This document shows positions 25,842 to 34,198 of a stretch of 64,000 bases of DNA, piece after piece. Within the stretch, counting starts at the first letter, position 1; every line of letters begins with the position of its first letter. The notes under the pieces were generated by a model that did not search any database, was not told the DNA's origin, and worked only from the letters and a program-made list of their open reading frames with translations. Made by a program: the position numbers and the translations under genes. Source of the DNA: Peptococcaceae bacterium BICA1-8 (lineage in GTDB: Bacteria > Bacillota > Peptococcia > Peptococcales > BICA1-8); contig JUEF01000014.1 of assembly GCA_000802045.1 (NCBI GenBank), positions 52,943 through 116,942 of the forward strand, in the 5' to 3' direction.

Positions 25842-27095
25842 ATGCCCATGCATGCAATTCATAAAATTTTAGCCGAAAAATCTGGAAAACAAGAAGTTAA
25901 GGCGGGAGAAATCGTAAATGCTAAAGTAGATATAGCAGGCATTAATGACATATATTTGACTGTATTGATTTCCTATGATGATATGGGGGGAGGCAAAGTT
26001 TGGGATCCTGAAAAAATAGTTTTTTTCTTTGATCACAACGCCCCTAGCCCTACTATAAAAGGTGCATCAAATCAGAAAGTTATGAGTGAGTTTGCTCGGG
26101 AGCAAGGAATTAAAAAAATATTTAAAATAAATGAAGGAATCTGTCATTCTGTTCTTTCCGAAAGTGGGTTAGTGAAGCCCGGTGATATTATTATAATAAC
26201 AGATTCCCACACAACTACTCTTGGTGCTTTCGGCGCATTTGCTACAGGTGTAGGTTCCACTGACTTAGCTGTAATAATGATGACGGGAGAATTGTGGTTT
26301 AGGGTTCCAGAGGTTATAAATGTTAAATTAGAAGGAACCCTTAAGGATGGAGTAATGGCCAAAGATATAGCTCTTCATATGCTGGGAGAATTAGGAACTG
26401 AATTTGCAACTTACAAAGTAATCGAGTATTCAGACTCTGTAGTTGAAAAACTATCCATTGACGAAAGAATGGTTCTATGTAATATGTCTGTTGAGATGGG
26501 AGCAAAGAGTACATATATAAGACCTAACTCAAAAACCATTGAATATGTAAAATCTCGTTCTCATGCGCCATTTATAGTACATGAAACAGACCCCGACTTC
26601 ATCTACGATAAAGAATATATTTTTAATTTAGATAATTTACTTCCACAAGTTTCCATTCCGGACAGTGTTGATAATGCAAGAAATATAGAAGAAGTTGAGG
26701 GAATAAGTATTGACCAAGTATTTATTGGTTCTTGTACTGGTGGGAAATTAACAGACCTAGAGGCTGCGGCCAATATTTTGAAAGGTAAGAAGATTGCGGA
26801 AAGTGTTCGTTTAGTTGTTACCCCGTCTTCAAAAGAAGTTTTAACAAAAGCAATAGAAAGAGGTTATTACCAAACCTTCCTTGATGCGGGAGCTGCAATA
26901 ACTACTCCGGGTTGCGGTGCATGTTTCGGTGGTCATTCAGGCTTAATAGCTGCCGGAGAGAAATGCGCTACAACTTCTAACCGTAACTTTCCTGGTAGGA
27001 TGGGTAGTATAGAAGCAGGAGTTTATCTAGTATCTCCTATTACGGCTGCCTATACAGCAATTACCGGTAAGTTGAACAATCCACAGTATAAATGA
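25842..27095 (+). CDS. LeuC/homoaconitase-type hydro-lyase large subunit, copy 1
   Basis: A 417-residue large subunit of the aconitase superfamily, archaeal LeuC/HacA-like type. Fe-S ligand cysteines are in IGSCTGGKLTDLE and TTPGCGACFGGH, and substrate-binding blocks DSHTTTLGAFGAF and TSNRNFPGRMGS are intact. It starts MPMHAIHKIL with GGAGG 9 bases upstream. Together with the next gene it should form a heterodimer that dehydrates and rehydrates a 2-hydroxy di- or tricarboxylate, shifting the hydroxyl. Three such pairs follow in tandem here, and their sequences differ throughout, so they are not recent duplicates. The substrate of this copy is unknown. Confidence 0.92.
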   Translation: MPMHAIHKILAEKSGKQEVKAGEIVNAKVDIAGINDIYLTVLISYDDMGGGKVWDPEKIVFFFDHNAPSPTIKGASNQKVMSEFAREQGIKKIFKINEGICHSVLSESGLVKPGDIIIITDSHTTTLGAFGAFATGVGSTDLAVIMMTGELWFRVPEVINVKLEGTLKDGVMAKDIALHMLGELGTEFATYKVIEYSDSVVEKLSIDERMVLCNMSVEMGAKSTYIRPNSKTIEYVKSRSHAPFIVHETDPDFIYDKEYIFNLDNLLPQVSIPDSVDNARNIEEVEGISIDQVFIGSCTGGKLTDLEAAANILKGKKIAESVRLVVTPSSKEVLTKAIERGYYQTFLDAGAAITTPGCGACFGGHSGLIAAGEKCATTSNRNFPGRMGSIEAGVYLVSPITAAYTAITGKLNNPQYK

Positions 27096-27122
27096 AACTA
27101 GAAAAATTCGGGGGTGAATAAG

Positions 27123-27626
27123 TTGTCCGATATCAAAGGAAAAGCTATAGTTTTAAATATGAATAATGTCAGTACAGATCAAATATTTCCCGGTCAATAC
27201 GTAAATTTGACAGATCCTAATGAAATAGCCGAACATGTTTTAGAAGGAGCCGATAAAAGCTTTAAAAATCGGATAAAAACAGGGGATATTTTAGTGGCGG
27301 GAAATAACTTTGGCTGTGGTTCTAGTAGAGAACAGGCTGTAATAACCCTAAAAGAAGCAGGTTTTGCAGCGGTTATTGCTAATTCAGTTGGACGTATATG
27401 GTATAGAAATGCAATTAATTTAGGTTTACCTGTCTTGATTTGTGAAGGTTTTGTCAATCAGGTAGAAGAAGGGGATGAGATAGAAGTCAACCTTAAGGAG
27501 GGAATAGCTAAAAATTCCTCGAAAGGTACTATAGCCAAAGGAAATGCCATTTCAGATTTTGTGTTAAATATTTTTGCAAATGGTGGAATAAAACCAATGA
27601 TGAAAAGTAAAATCTTGTCCAAGTAA
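27123..27626 (+). CDS. LeuD/homoaconitase-type hydro-lyase small subunit, copy 1
   Basis: A 167-residue small (swivel-domain) subunit with the GNNFGCGSSREQAVITLKEAG motif that binds substrate carboxylates and carries the catalytic Ser. The specificity loop after STDQIFPG reads QYVNL, different from the YLRT type described for methanogen homoaconitase and YLVY type for isopropylmalate isomerase. The GTG at 27114 in the ORF track falls in the GGGGG binding site; TTG at 27123, eight bases on, is the better start. The gene is 27 bases after its large-subunit partner and should be co-translated with it. It ends at the usual length. Confidence 0.9.
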   Translation: MSDIKGKAIVLNMNNVSTDQIFPGQYVNLTDPNEIAEHVLEGADKSFKNRIKTGDILVAGNNFGCGSSREQAVITLKEAGFAAVIANSVGRIWYRNAINLGLPVLICEGFVNQVEEGDEIEVNLKEGIAKNSSKGTIAKGNAISDFVLNIFANGGIKPMMKSKILSK

Positions 27627-27667
27627 GTTTACTCCTAAATAGTATTTTAAGGGAGGATGTTATTAAT

Positions 27668-28933
27668 ATGCATGCCATAGAAAAAATCTTTGCGCAGAAG
27701 GCTAATGTAGAAAGGGTTAAAGCAGGCGATAGAGTTTGGGCCGATGTTGATCTGACTGTTAACGTTGATCTTTATCGTACAGTTTTAGCTGAGTTCGAGA
27801 ATCTAGGTGGAACAAAAATTAAGTACCCTGAACGAGTTGCTTTTACTTTTTCTATAAATGCTCCTGCTCCAACAATCCAGTCAGCTAGTAATGAAAAAGA
27901 TATGAGGGAATTTGCTTACAAACATGGGATACATCTCTTCGATATTAATACTGGGGTAGTTCAACAGGTTTTAATGGAGGCTGGTTTGGTTTGGCCAGGT
28001 ACTATTTCAATTGCAACCGATTCCCATGCGACGATTTTAGGTGCTTTAGGTGCAGTTGGAATGGGGGTGGGGGCAGTTGACCTTGCGGCCAGTATGATTA
28101 AAGGTAATATCTGGTTTAGAGTTCCAGAGATTATTAAAATTAACATCGATGGAGAACTTCAGCCCGGTGTTATGGCGAAAGATGTAATATTGAAGGTTCT
28201 TGGGGAGTTAAAGCAAGATGTAGCTATATATAAGGCTATTGAATACACAGGCAGTGCAGTAAGAAATATGTCGCTATCATCTAGGATGGTATTATGCAAT
28301 ATGGCTGTTGAATTAGGTGCAAAAACAAGCTATATCCAGCCTGATGAGAAGGTGATTGATTTTCTAGGGAGTAGAGTGACCCGTACATATGAAATCCCAA
28401 CAACTGACCCTGATTTCAAATATGCTGAAGAATATTCACTTGATGTTAACCAATTAGTACCGCAAGTTGCCTGTCCCCATAATGTAGACAACGTTTGTGA
28501 TTTAGATGATGTGCCTAAAAAACCTGTAAATCAATGCCTCATTGGAACTTGTACAGGAGGGCGGTTAGAGGATCTAGCTATTGCTGCCGAAATATTAAAA
28601 GGTAGAAAAATAAATGCCAAAACGAGACTAATTGTAATACCTGCTTCCAAAGAAATATACTTAAAGGCAATGGAATTGGGTTATCTTAGGGATCTTATTG
28701 AAGCAGGAGCAACTGTCACTAATCCGGGATGTGGGCCTTGCTTAGGTGCACATATGGGAGTATTAGCACCTGGTGAAGTTTGTGTAACTGCCTCCAATCG
28801 GAACTTCTCAGGCCGCATGGGCAGCCCGCAGGCAGAACTGTACTTAGCGTCGCCAGCTACGGTTGCAGCTACAGCAATAGAGGGTATTTTGACTAACCCC
28901 AGAGGGTATTTAAAAAGTCAGCAGAGGAGTTGA
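27668..28933 (+). CDS. LeuC/homoaconitase-type hydro-lyase large subunit, copy 2 (most divergent)
   Basis: A 421-residue large subunit with Fe-S cysteines in IGTCTGGRLEDL and TNPGCGPCLGAH. Two normally rigid substrate blocks are altered relative to copies 1 and 3: DSHTTT-GAFGAF becomes DSHATILGALGAV, and SNRNFPGRMGS becomes SNRNFSGRMGS. The early segment is also different (GTKIKYPERVAFTFSINAPAP in place of GGKVWD…FVFDHYAPAP), losing the Asp-His pair. This implies either a different substrate or a changed proton path. The gene follows copy 1 after 41 bases, has GGGAGG before the ATG, and its stop overlaps the region containing the binding site for its small-subunit partner. Confidence 0.9.
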   Translation: MHAIEKIFAQKANVERVKAGDRVWADVDLTVNVDLYRTVLAEFENLGGTKIKYPERVAFTFSINAPAPTIQSASNEKDMREFAYKHGIHLFDINTGVVQQVLMEAGLVWPGTISIATDSHATILGALGAVGMGVGAVDLAASMIKGNIWFRVPEIIKINIDGELQPGVMAKDVILKVLGELKQDVAIYKAIEYTGSAVRNMSLSSRMVLCNMAVELGAKTSYIQPDEKVIDFLGSRVTRTYEIPTTDPDFKYAEEYSLDVNQLVPQVACPHNVDNVCDLDDVPKKPVNQCLIGTCTGGRLEDLAIAAEILKGRKINAKTRLIVIPASKEIYLKAMELGYLRDLIEAGATVTNPGCGPCLGAHMGVLAPGEVCVTASNRNFSGRMGSPQAELYLASPATVAATAIEGILTNPRGYLKSQQRS

Positions 28934-28938
28934 TAGAT

Positions 28939-29430
28939 GTGGATATGGTTATTACAGGTAAAGTATTAGTCTATGATGATAATATTGATACTGATATTAT
29001 TTGTCCGGGACGATTTTTGGAGCTTAATGAATCAAAGGATATTGCAAATGTTGCCATGTCAGGAATTGATAGCAACTTCCCCGAAAAAGCTAAAACCCAC
29101 AGTATTATTATTGCAGGTAAGAATTTTGGCTGTGGGTCCAGTAGAGATCATGCAGTAAGAGCTTTGAAATACAGTGGTTTAAAAGCTGTGATTGCCCAAT
29201 CCTTCGGGCGCATTTTTTACCGTAATGCACTAAATTTAGGGCTATTAGTCATTATCAGTAAGGATGCTAGAAATATCTTTAATGATGGTGAGTCAGGAAA
29301 AATTGACTTAACAAAAGGCAAGATAACAAACATGGATAAAATCATAACGGTTGATAGTGATGTAATATCGGAAGAGGAATTTAAAGTATATGAACAGGGC
29401 GGGATGATACAGATCTATAAACAAAACTAA
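28939..29430 (+). CDS. LeuD/homoaconitase-type hydro-lyase small subunit, copy 2
   Basis: A small subunit of about 163 residues with GKNFGCGSSRDHAVRALKYSG; the usual Arg-Glu of the SSREHA motif is Arg-Asp here. The specificity loop after DTDIICPG reads RFLEL. The ORF-track TTG at 28930 lies within or too near the GAGGAG binding site (28924-28929), so I prefer GTG 28939 (9-base spacing); ATG 28945 is also possible. It begins just after the copy-2 large subunit stop. The conserved SFGRIFYRNALNLGL block that contacts the large subunit is intact, so a functional heterodimer with the divergent partner is expected. Confidence 0.87.
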   Translation: MDMVITGKVLVYDDNIDTDIICPGRFLELNESKDIANVAMSGIDSNFPEKAKTHSIIIAGKNFGCGSSRDHAVRALKYSGLKAVIAQSFGRIFYRNALNLGLLVIISKDARNIFNDGESGKIDLTKGKITNMDKIITVDSDVISEEEFKVYEQGGMIQIYKQN

Positions 29431-29458
29431 AACAACTTTCTAAGAAGGGGGCAACATA

Positions 29459-30724
29459 ATGCATGCTTTAGAAAAAATATTAGCCAGTCATGCCGAAAAA
29501 GATGTAGTAACTACAGGTGAAATTATAAAAGCTAAGGTTGATTTGGCCGAAGTTAACGATTTATATTTACAGACAATATATTCTTTTTATGAAATGGGTG
29601 GAAAGAAAGTCTGGGATAAAAATAAGATTTGTTTTGTTTTTGACCACTATGCACCGGCTCCTACCATTAAAACCGCTCAAATTCATAAAGAAATGCGAGA
29701 ATTTGTACAAAAAAATAACCTGACCCATCATTTTGATATTAATACTGGAGTTTGCCATCAGGTTATGCATGAAGCAGGTTTAGTTTATCCCGGTATGATT
29801 TTGGTTGCTACAGATTCCCATACTACAACTCATGGAGCATTTGGAGCATTTGGTACTGGTGTAGGGGCTACAGATATGGCTACAATTATGATTTCCGGTG
29901 AACTATGGTTTAGAGTACCTGAAATCGTAGAAATAGAAATTAATGGGAAGCTTCGGCCTGGTGTTATGGCTAAAGATGTAATATTATATATCCTTGGCAA
30001 ACTGGGGGCTGATGCGTGTGTCTATAAAGCAATAGAGTTTTGTGGAACATATATAGAAGACTTAGATGTGGCTGAAAGAATGGTTATTTGCAACATGGCA
30101 GTTGAAATGGGTGCAAAAACGGCATATATGGTTCCTAATCAAAAAATATTGGATTATATTAAAACACGAACTAATAAAGAGTTTGAAATTTATGATACTG
30201 ATGAAGATTTTGTTTTCGCTGAGAACTTTGTTTTTGACATCAATAACCTAACTCCACAGATTGCAGTACCCCATAGTGTAGATAATGTCGTCTCAATTGA
30301 TCAACTACCAGAAGTACGTATTGACCAAGCTTTTATTGGTGCATGTACCGGCGGTAGACTGGAGGATATTCAGGCAGCGGCTGAAATATTAAGAGGCCAA
30401 AAGATTAATCCCCGTACTAGGTTGGTAATTATTCCGGCTTCTAATGAAGTGCTTTTAAATGCTATTAAATTTGGTTTTATTGAAGACTTAATAAAAGCAG
30501 GTGCTACTTTATCTACGCCCGGTTGTGGACCCTGTCTAGGGGCCCATCAAGGTGTCATTGCAGAGGGAGAAAATTGTGTAACAGCGTCTAATCGTAATTT
30601 CCCGGGTAGAATGGGGAGTACAGGTGGATCAATCTATCTGGCATCACCAGCTACAACTGCTGCCTCAGCTTTGATGGGTAAGCTTACTGATCCTAGAACT
30701 TTTCTTAAGGGGGAAAATATATGA
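29459..30724 (+). CDS. LeuC/homoaconitase-type hydro-lyase large subunit, copy 3
   Basis: A 421-residue large subunit with canonical signatures: [55 protein letters not shown] and SNRNFPGRMGS. It is the paralogue most similar to the decayed fourth copy at 52444 (same MHALEKILASHA opening and near-identical FYEMGGKKVWDK segment). GAAGGGGG precedes the ATG. The stop and the small-subunit start overlap (ATGA), indicating tight translational coupling. It lies immediately upstream of the citrate-lyase genes, so interconversion of isocitrate/citrate or of citramalate-type acids before cleavage is a reasonable but unproven idea. Confidence 0.92.
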   Translation: MHALEKILASHAEKDVVTTGEIIKAKVDLAEVNDLYLQTIYSFYEMGGKKVWDKNKICFVFDHYAPAPTIKTAQIHKEMREFVQKNNLTHHFDINTGVCHQVMHEAGLVYPGMILVATDSHTTTHGAFGAFGTGVGATDMATIMISGELWFRVPEIVEIEINGKLRPGVMAKDVILYILGKLGADACVYKAIEFCGTYIEDLDVAERMVICNMAVEMGAKTAYMVPNQKILDYIKTRTNKEFEIYDTDEDFVFAENFVFDINNLTPQIAVPHSVDNVVSIDQLPEVRIDQAFIGACTGGRLEDIQAAAEILRGQKINPRTRLVIIPASNEVLLNAIKFGFIEDLIKAGATLSTPGCGPCLGAHQGVIAEGENCVTASNRNFPGRMGSTGGSIYLASPATTAASALMGKLTDPRTFLKGENI

Positions 30725-31221
30725 GGAAAATAAAAGGTAATGCTTTTATATTTGGTCATAATATAGACACGGACCAAATTATTCCCGGCAGATACTTAGA
30801 ATTGGTAAATCCAAAGGAAATTGCAGCACATTGCATGGAGGGGGCTGACCCTACCTTTGCTGATCGGGTGAATGCTGGAGATATAATAGTAGCCGGTAAA
30901 AACTTTGGTTGTGGCTCAAGCCGTGAGCATGCACCAATAGCCCTTGTGAATGTAGGAGTTGGTGCGGTTATTGCCGACTCATTTGCCCGGATCTTTTATC
31001 GGAATGCAGTTAATCTCGGTCTGCCGCTACTAATATGTAAAGGTATTATGGAAAAAGTAAATGAGGGGGATGTTTTAGAGATAAATTTAAAAGAAGGTAA
31101 AGTGTCAAATATTTCAACTGGTAAGAGTTTTAATGGTGAACAGCTATCTGATTATGCTCTTGAAATATTAAGCAGTGGTGGTATTAAGCCATTATTCAAA
31201 AAAATAACTGCCGAAATGTAG
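30721..31221 (+). CDS. LeuD/homoaconitase-type hydro-lyase small subunit, copy 3
   Basis: A 166-residue small subunit overlapping its partner by four bases. It carries GKNFGCGSSREHAPIALVNVG and SFARIFYRNAVNLGLPLL. The specificity loop after DTDQIIPG reads RYLEL, with an acidic residue where homoaconitases have Arg and isopropylmalate isomerases have Val; common Firmicute LeuD proteins have Asn there. The C-terminus (GEQLSDYALEILSSGGIKPLF) is the stretch that survives in the LeuCD remnant at 52832-52921. A small ORF follows 32 bases later and the citrate-lyase genes after that, all on the same strand. Confidence 0.91.
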   Translation: MRKIKGNAFIFGHNIDTDQIIPGRYLELVNPKEIAAHCMEGADPTFADRVNAGDIIVAGKNFGCGSSREHAPIALVNVGVGAVIADSFARIFYRNAVNLGLPLLICKGIMEKVNEGDVLEINLKEGKVSNISTGKSFNGEQLSDYALEILSSGGIKPLFKKITAEM

Positions 31222-31253
31222 TAAGTTTCTTACAGACAGAAAGGAGTTTATTT

Positions 31254-31391
31254 ATGAGAGCGGTTGTTGTTATCCCTAAAGATAGGGCAGAAGAGATAAT
31301 TTTCAAAGCTGAGCAGAAAGAATTAAATGAACAAAACCGTTTAAAGGAAATTGTTGAAGGTAAGATAAAACCGTCGTGGTTAAAAGATTAG
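31254..31391 (+). CDS. Small hypothetical protein (45 aa) between leuD copy 3 and citD
   Basis: This ORF is too short for the supplied track. It begins with ATG, eight bases after an AAGGAG site, and encodes MRAVVVIPKDRAEEIIFKAE… ending in KIKPSWLKD. The first eight residues look like a beta strand and the rest like one charged amphipathic helix. It lies in an otherwise unexplained 222-base gap within the operon. I do not recognise the family. Its location suggests a small partner or assembly factor for citrate lyase or the hydro-lyases; a chance ORF is less likely given the ribosome binding site and clean spacing. Confidence 0.6.
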   Translation: MRAVVVIPKDRAEEIIFKAEQKELNEQNRLKEIVEGKIKPSWLKD

Positions 31392-31443
31392 ATGGATATA
31401 AAGTATTTAATTTTTATATATTCTCTTGAGCGGGGTGAGTAGT

Positions 31444-31725
31444 TTGAAGATAACAACTACTGTTCAGGCAGGCTCTTTAGAGTCAAGTGATATATTAATT
31501 ACACTAACACCTGGGCAAAATGAAGATTTAATAATAAATATTAAAAGTGATGTTATAAAGCAGTTTGGCAGTGTAATTAAAAATAAAATAGAGCAAACAT
31601 TAAAAACATTTGGTGTCACAAGTGTTGTTTGTTATGCAGATGATAAAGGGGCAATGGATTATGTAATTGAAGCAAGGGTAGAAGCGGCAGTAAAAAAAGC
31701 ATTAGATAAGGAGGGGGACAAATGA
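31444..31725 (+). CDS. citD: Citrate lyase acyl carrier protein (gamma subunit)
   Basis: A 93-residue acyl carrier protein. The conserved AGSLESSDILITL motif near the N-terminus contains the Ser that takes the triphosphoribosyl-dephospho-CoA prosthetic group. The ORF-track start at 31426 includes the ribosome binding site; TTG 31444 (after GGGGTG) yields MKITTTVQAGSLESSD, the normal CitD start. The gamma subunit carries the acetyl group as a thioester while the alpha and beta subunits exchange and cleave the substrate. Its stop overlaps the citE start by four bases. The whole set could also serve as citramalate lyase, which uses homologous subunits. Confidence 0.93.
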   Translation: MKITTTVQAGSLESSDILITLTPGQNEDLIINIKSDVIKQFGSVIKNKIEQTLKTFGVTSVVCYADDKGAMDYVIEARVEAAVKKALDKEGDK

Positions 31726-32579
31726 GTAGAAAATTAAGAAGAGCGCTGCTATTTGTTCCGGGAAGCAGTCCAGCAATGATTAGAACTTCCTCAATTATTG
31801 ATGCAGATTCCCTAATTTTTGACTTAGAAGATGCAGTTGCACCATCAGAAAAAGAAAGTAGTAGATTCTTACTGCAGAAAGCTTTTGAAGCCCTTACTTT
31901 CGGAAATAAAGAAATTATTGTGCGTATAAACCCCTTATATTCACCTTGGGGCTATGATGACCTAAAGTTAGTTTCGAAAATTCCTAATGTTAATACTATT
32001 TTAATCCCCAAAGCTACTACTGAAGCGGTATTAGAAGTAGATAAGGCCTTAAAGGGCACCAATAAAGAGATGATTTGTATAATTGAAACTGCGTGTGCTT
32101 TAGAAAAAGCATATGAAATTGCGACCTCATCTGATAGGGTTAACGGCCTATTTTTAGGCGCTGAGGATTTAGCCGCTGACATGAACTTTGAAAGAACTGT
32201 TGAAGGAGAGGAAATACAATTTGCTCGATTTACTGTTGCAAGAGCTGCATATGCAGCTAAGGTACAGCCAATAGATACTCCTTACATAACTATTGATGAT
32301 TTGGCTGGTTTGCGAGTTGATACTCTAAAAAGTAAATCCATGGGATATGCTGCAAAGGCATCAATAAGTCCGTTGCATATTCCTGTTATTAAAGAGATTT
32401 TTACCCCTTCTGCTGAAGAAATTGCAAATGCAAAAAGAATTATTAAAGCTGCTGAAGAAGCTGACAAAAAAGGTTTGGGTGCAGTACAGTTAGATGGAAA
32501 AATGATTGATTTACCGATAGTATTAAGGGCCCAAAAAATATTGGATTTATGTGGGGAGGTTGATGGTAATGATCATTAA
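31722..32579 (+). CDS. citE: Citrate (or citramalate) lyase beta subunit
   Basis: A 285-residue CitE protein, a TIM-barrel (HpcH/CitE superfamily) enzyme that cleaves citryl-carrier to acetyl-carrier plus oxaloacetate. LLFVPGSSPAMIRTSSIIDADSLIFDLEDAV, the metal-binding Glu in CIIETACALEKAYEIA and FLGAEDLAADM are visible. The length is normal. The gene overlaps citD by four bases and runs about 11 bases into citF, so the three lyase subunits are made together. Sequence alone does not separate citrate from citramalate lyase, and the neighbourhood (several LeuCD pairs) leaves both possible. Confidence 0.93.
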   Translation: MSRKLRRALLFVPGSSPAMIRTSSIIDADSLIFDLEDAVAPSEKESSRFLLQKAFEALTFGNKEIIVRINPLYSPWGYDDLKLVSKIPNVNTILIPKATTEAVLEVDKALKGTNKEMICIIETACALEKAYEIATSSDRVNGLFLGAEDLAADMNFERTVEGEEIQFARFTVARAAYAAKVQPIDTPYITIDDLAGLRVDTLKSKSMGYAAKASISPLHIPVIKEIFTPSAEEIANAKRIIKAAEEADKKGLGAVQLDGKMIDLPIVLRAQKILDLCGEVDGNDH

Positions 32580-34113
32580 CTCAGTTGGCAGGATGATACC
32601 AGAGCAGATTATGGGATATAAAGAAGTTATACCGTATCAATCACCTCACAATTTAAATCCTCCAGAGCAAAAAGCCCCAGGATATCCAGGTAAAATTCTT
32701 CCAGGGGAAAATAAACTACTACCTACTATTGAGGAAGCTATCAAAAAGTGTGATTTAAGAGATGGGATGACAATCTCTTTTCATCATCATTTTCGTAATG
32801 GTGACTACGTATTAAATATGGTACTGGAGCAAATCGCCAAAAAAGGCATCAAAGATCTAAAAATAGCAGCAAGTTCAATCTTCCCAATTCATGCACCATT
32901 ATTAGAACATATCAAAAATGGTACAGTGAGTAGGCTCTCATGTAATTATATGCTAGGCCCAGTTGCAGAAGCTATGTGTAATGGAGCGTTTGAATATCCT
33001 GTAATTTTTAGAACTCATGGTGGTCGTGATAGAGCAATTGAAGCAGGTGAGGAAAGCATAGATGTTGCATTTATTGGTGCCTCTGCTGCTGATAAAGCAG
33101 GTAATTTTAACGGTACAGAAGGGCCTTCTGCCTGTGGTTCTTTAGGATATTCTGTTAGTGACTGTATGTATGCTAAAAAAGTTGTTGTATTGACCGATTA
33201 TCTAGTGCCCTATCCTTTAGCACCTGCATCTGTTGAGGAAACACATGTAGATTATGTAATTAAAGTTGATAGTGTAGGAGATCCCGCAGGTATAGCAACA
33301 GGGGCGGTTAGAATGGTAAGGGACCCCCTAGGTTTATACATTGCTAAATTAGCTTCTGATGTTATTGATGCTTCAGGTCTTTTAAAGGACGGTATATCTT
33401 TTCAAACAGGTGCCGGAGGACCAACATTAGCAGTTGCTAAATTCTTAAGTGAGAAAATGAAGAAAAGAGGAATAGTAGGCTCTTTTGGATCAGGTGGAAT
33501 TACTAGTTATTTTGTTGAAATGCTGCAAGACGGATTATTCCGTTATTTACTTGATACCCAATGTTTTGATACAGTGGCTGCTAAATCTTTAAAGGAAAAC
33601 CCAAAGCACATTGAAGTTTCAAGCTCGAGATATGCTAACCCTCATAACAAAGGTTGTATAGTAAATAACCTGGATGTAATGATATTAGGCGCGACTGAGG
33701 TAGACGTTGATTTTAATGTAAATGTTCATACAACCTCTGATGGTATAGTGATAGGTGGCTCTGGTGGAAATGCAGATACTGCAGCCTGTTCCAAGTTAGC
33801 AATAGTTGTAACACCAGCTATCCGTGGTAGGATGCCAATAATTCAAGAAAAAGTTTTAACACTAACTACACCAGGAGAGACAGTTGATTGTATTGTTACA
33901 GACATGGGTATAGCAGTTAACCCTAGGAGAAAAGATTTGGAAGAAAAGCTGTTAGCAATGGGTTTACCAGTTAAAAATATTTATGATTTAAAGAATAGTA
34001 TAGAAAAACTCACTGGAAAACCAGAGAAAATTAAGACAACGGATGAAGTTGTTGCAGTTGTAGAGTATAGAAATGGTTCTGTTATTGATGTAATTAGAAA
34101 ACTATCTAATTAA
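32569..34113 (+). CDS. citF: Citrate (or citramalate) lyase alpha subunit
   Basis: A 514-residue CitF protein that transfers the acyl carrier from acetate to the substrate acid (citrate:acetyl-ACP transferase). The start NSVGRMIPEQIMGYKEVIPYQ, the FHHHFRNGDYVLNMVL segment, GSFGSGGITSYFVEML and the C-terminal TDMGIAVNPRR block are all CitF features. The track start GTG 32551 contains the GGGGAGG site; ATG 32569 fits better and yields the usual N-terminus. It overlaps the end of citE. Cytoplasmic, in complex with CitD and CitE. Downstream genes supply prosthetic-group synthesis and activation. Confidence 0.93.
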   Translation: MIINSVGRMIPEQIMGYKEVIPYQSPHNLNPPEQKAPGYPGKILPGENKLLPTIEEAIKKCDLRDGMTISFHHHFRNGDYVLNMVLEQIAKKGIKDLKIAASSIFPIHAPLLEHIKNGTVSRLSCNYMLGPVAEAMCNGAFEYPVIFRTHGGRDRAIEAGEESIDVAFIGASAADKAGNFNGTEGPSACGSLGYSVSDCMYAKKVVVLTDYLVPYPLAPASVEETHVDYVIKVDSVGDPAGIATGAVRMVRDPLGLYIAKLASDVIDASGLLKDGISFQTGAGGPTLAVAKFLSEKMKKRGIVGSFGSGGITSYFVEMLQDGLFRYLLDTQCFDTVAAKSLKENPKHIEVSSSRYANPHNKGCIVNNLDVMILGATEVDVDFNVNVHTTSDGIVIGGSGGNADTAACSKLAIVVTPAIRGRMPIIQEKVLTLTTPGETVDCIVTDMGIAVNPRRKDLEEKLLAMGLPVKNIYDLKNSIEKLTGKPEKIKTTDEVVAVVEYRNGSVIDVIRKLSN

Positions 34114-34198
34114 TTTATATTTCTTCCTCACAAGAGGCAAATCCGAGCTCATAACTAATAATAAATGGGCTGTTTTTCAGGTAAAATGGGGTGTGAAA

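Noticed and set aside
25842-31221. Three LeuCD pairs as an assembly duplication
   Set aside because: The copies differ throughout in sequence, in motif residues and in gene spacing, so they are true paralogues.
25842-31221. Leucine biosynthesis operon
   Set aside because: No leuA or ilv genes, three isomerase pairs, and a setting of transporter, racemase and citrate lyase.
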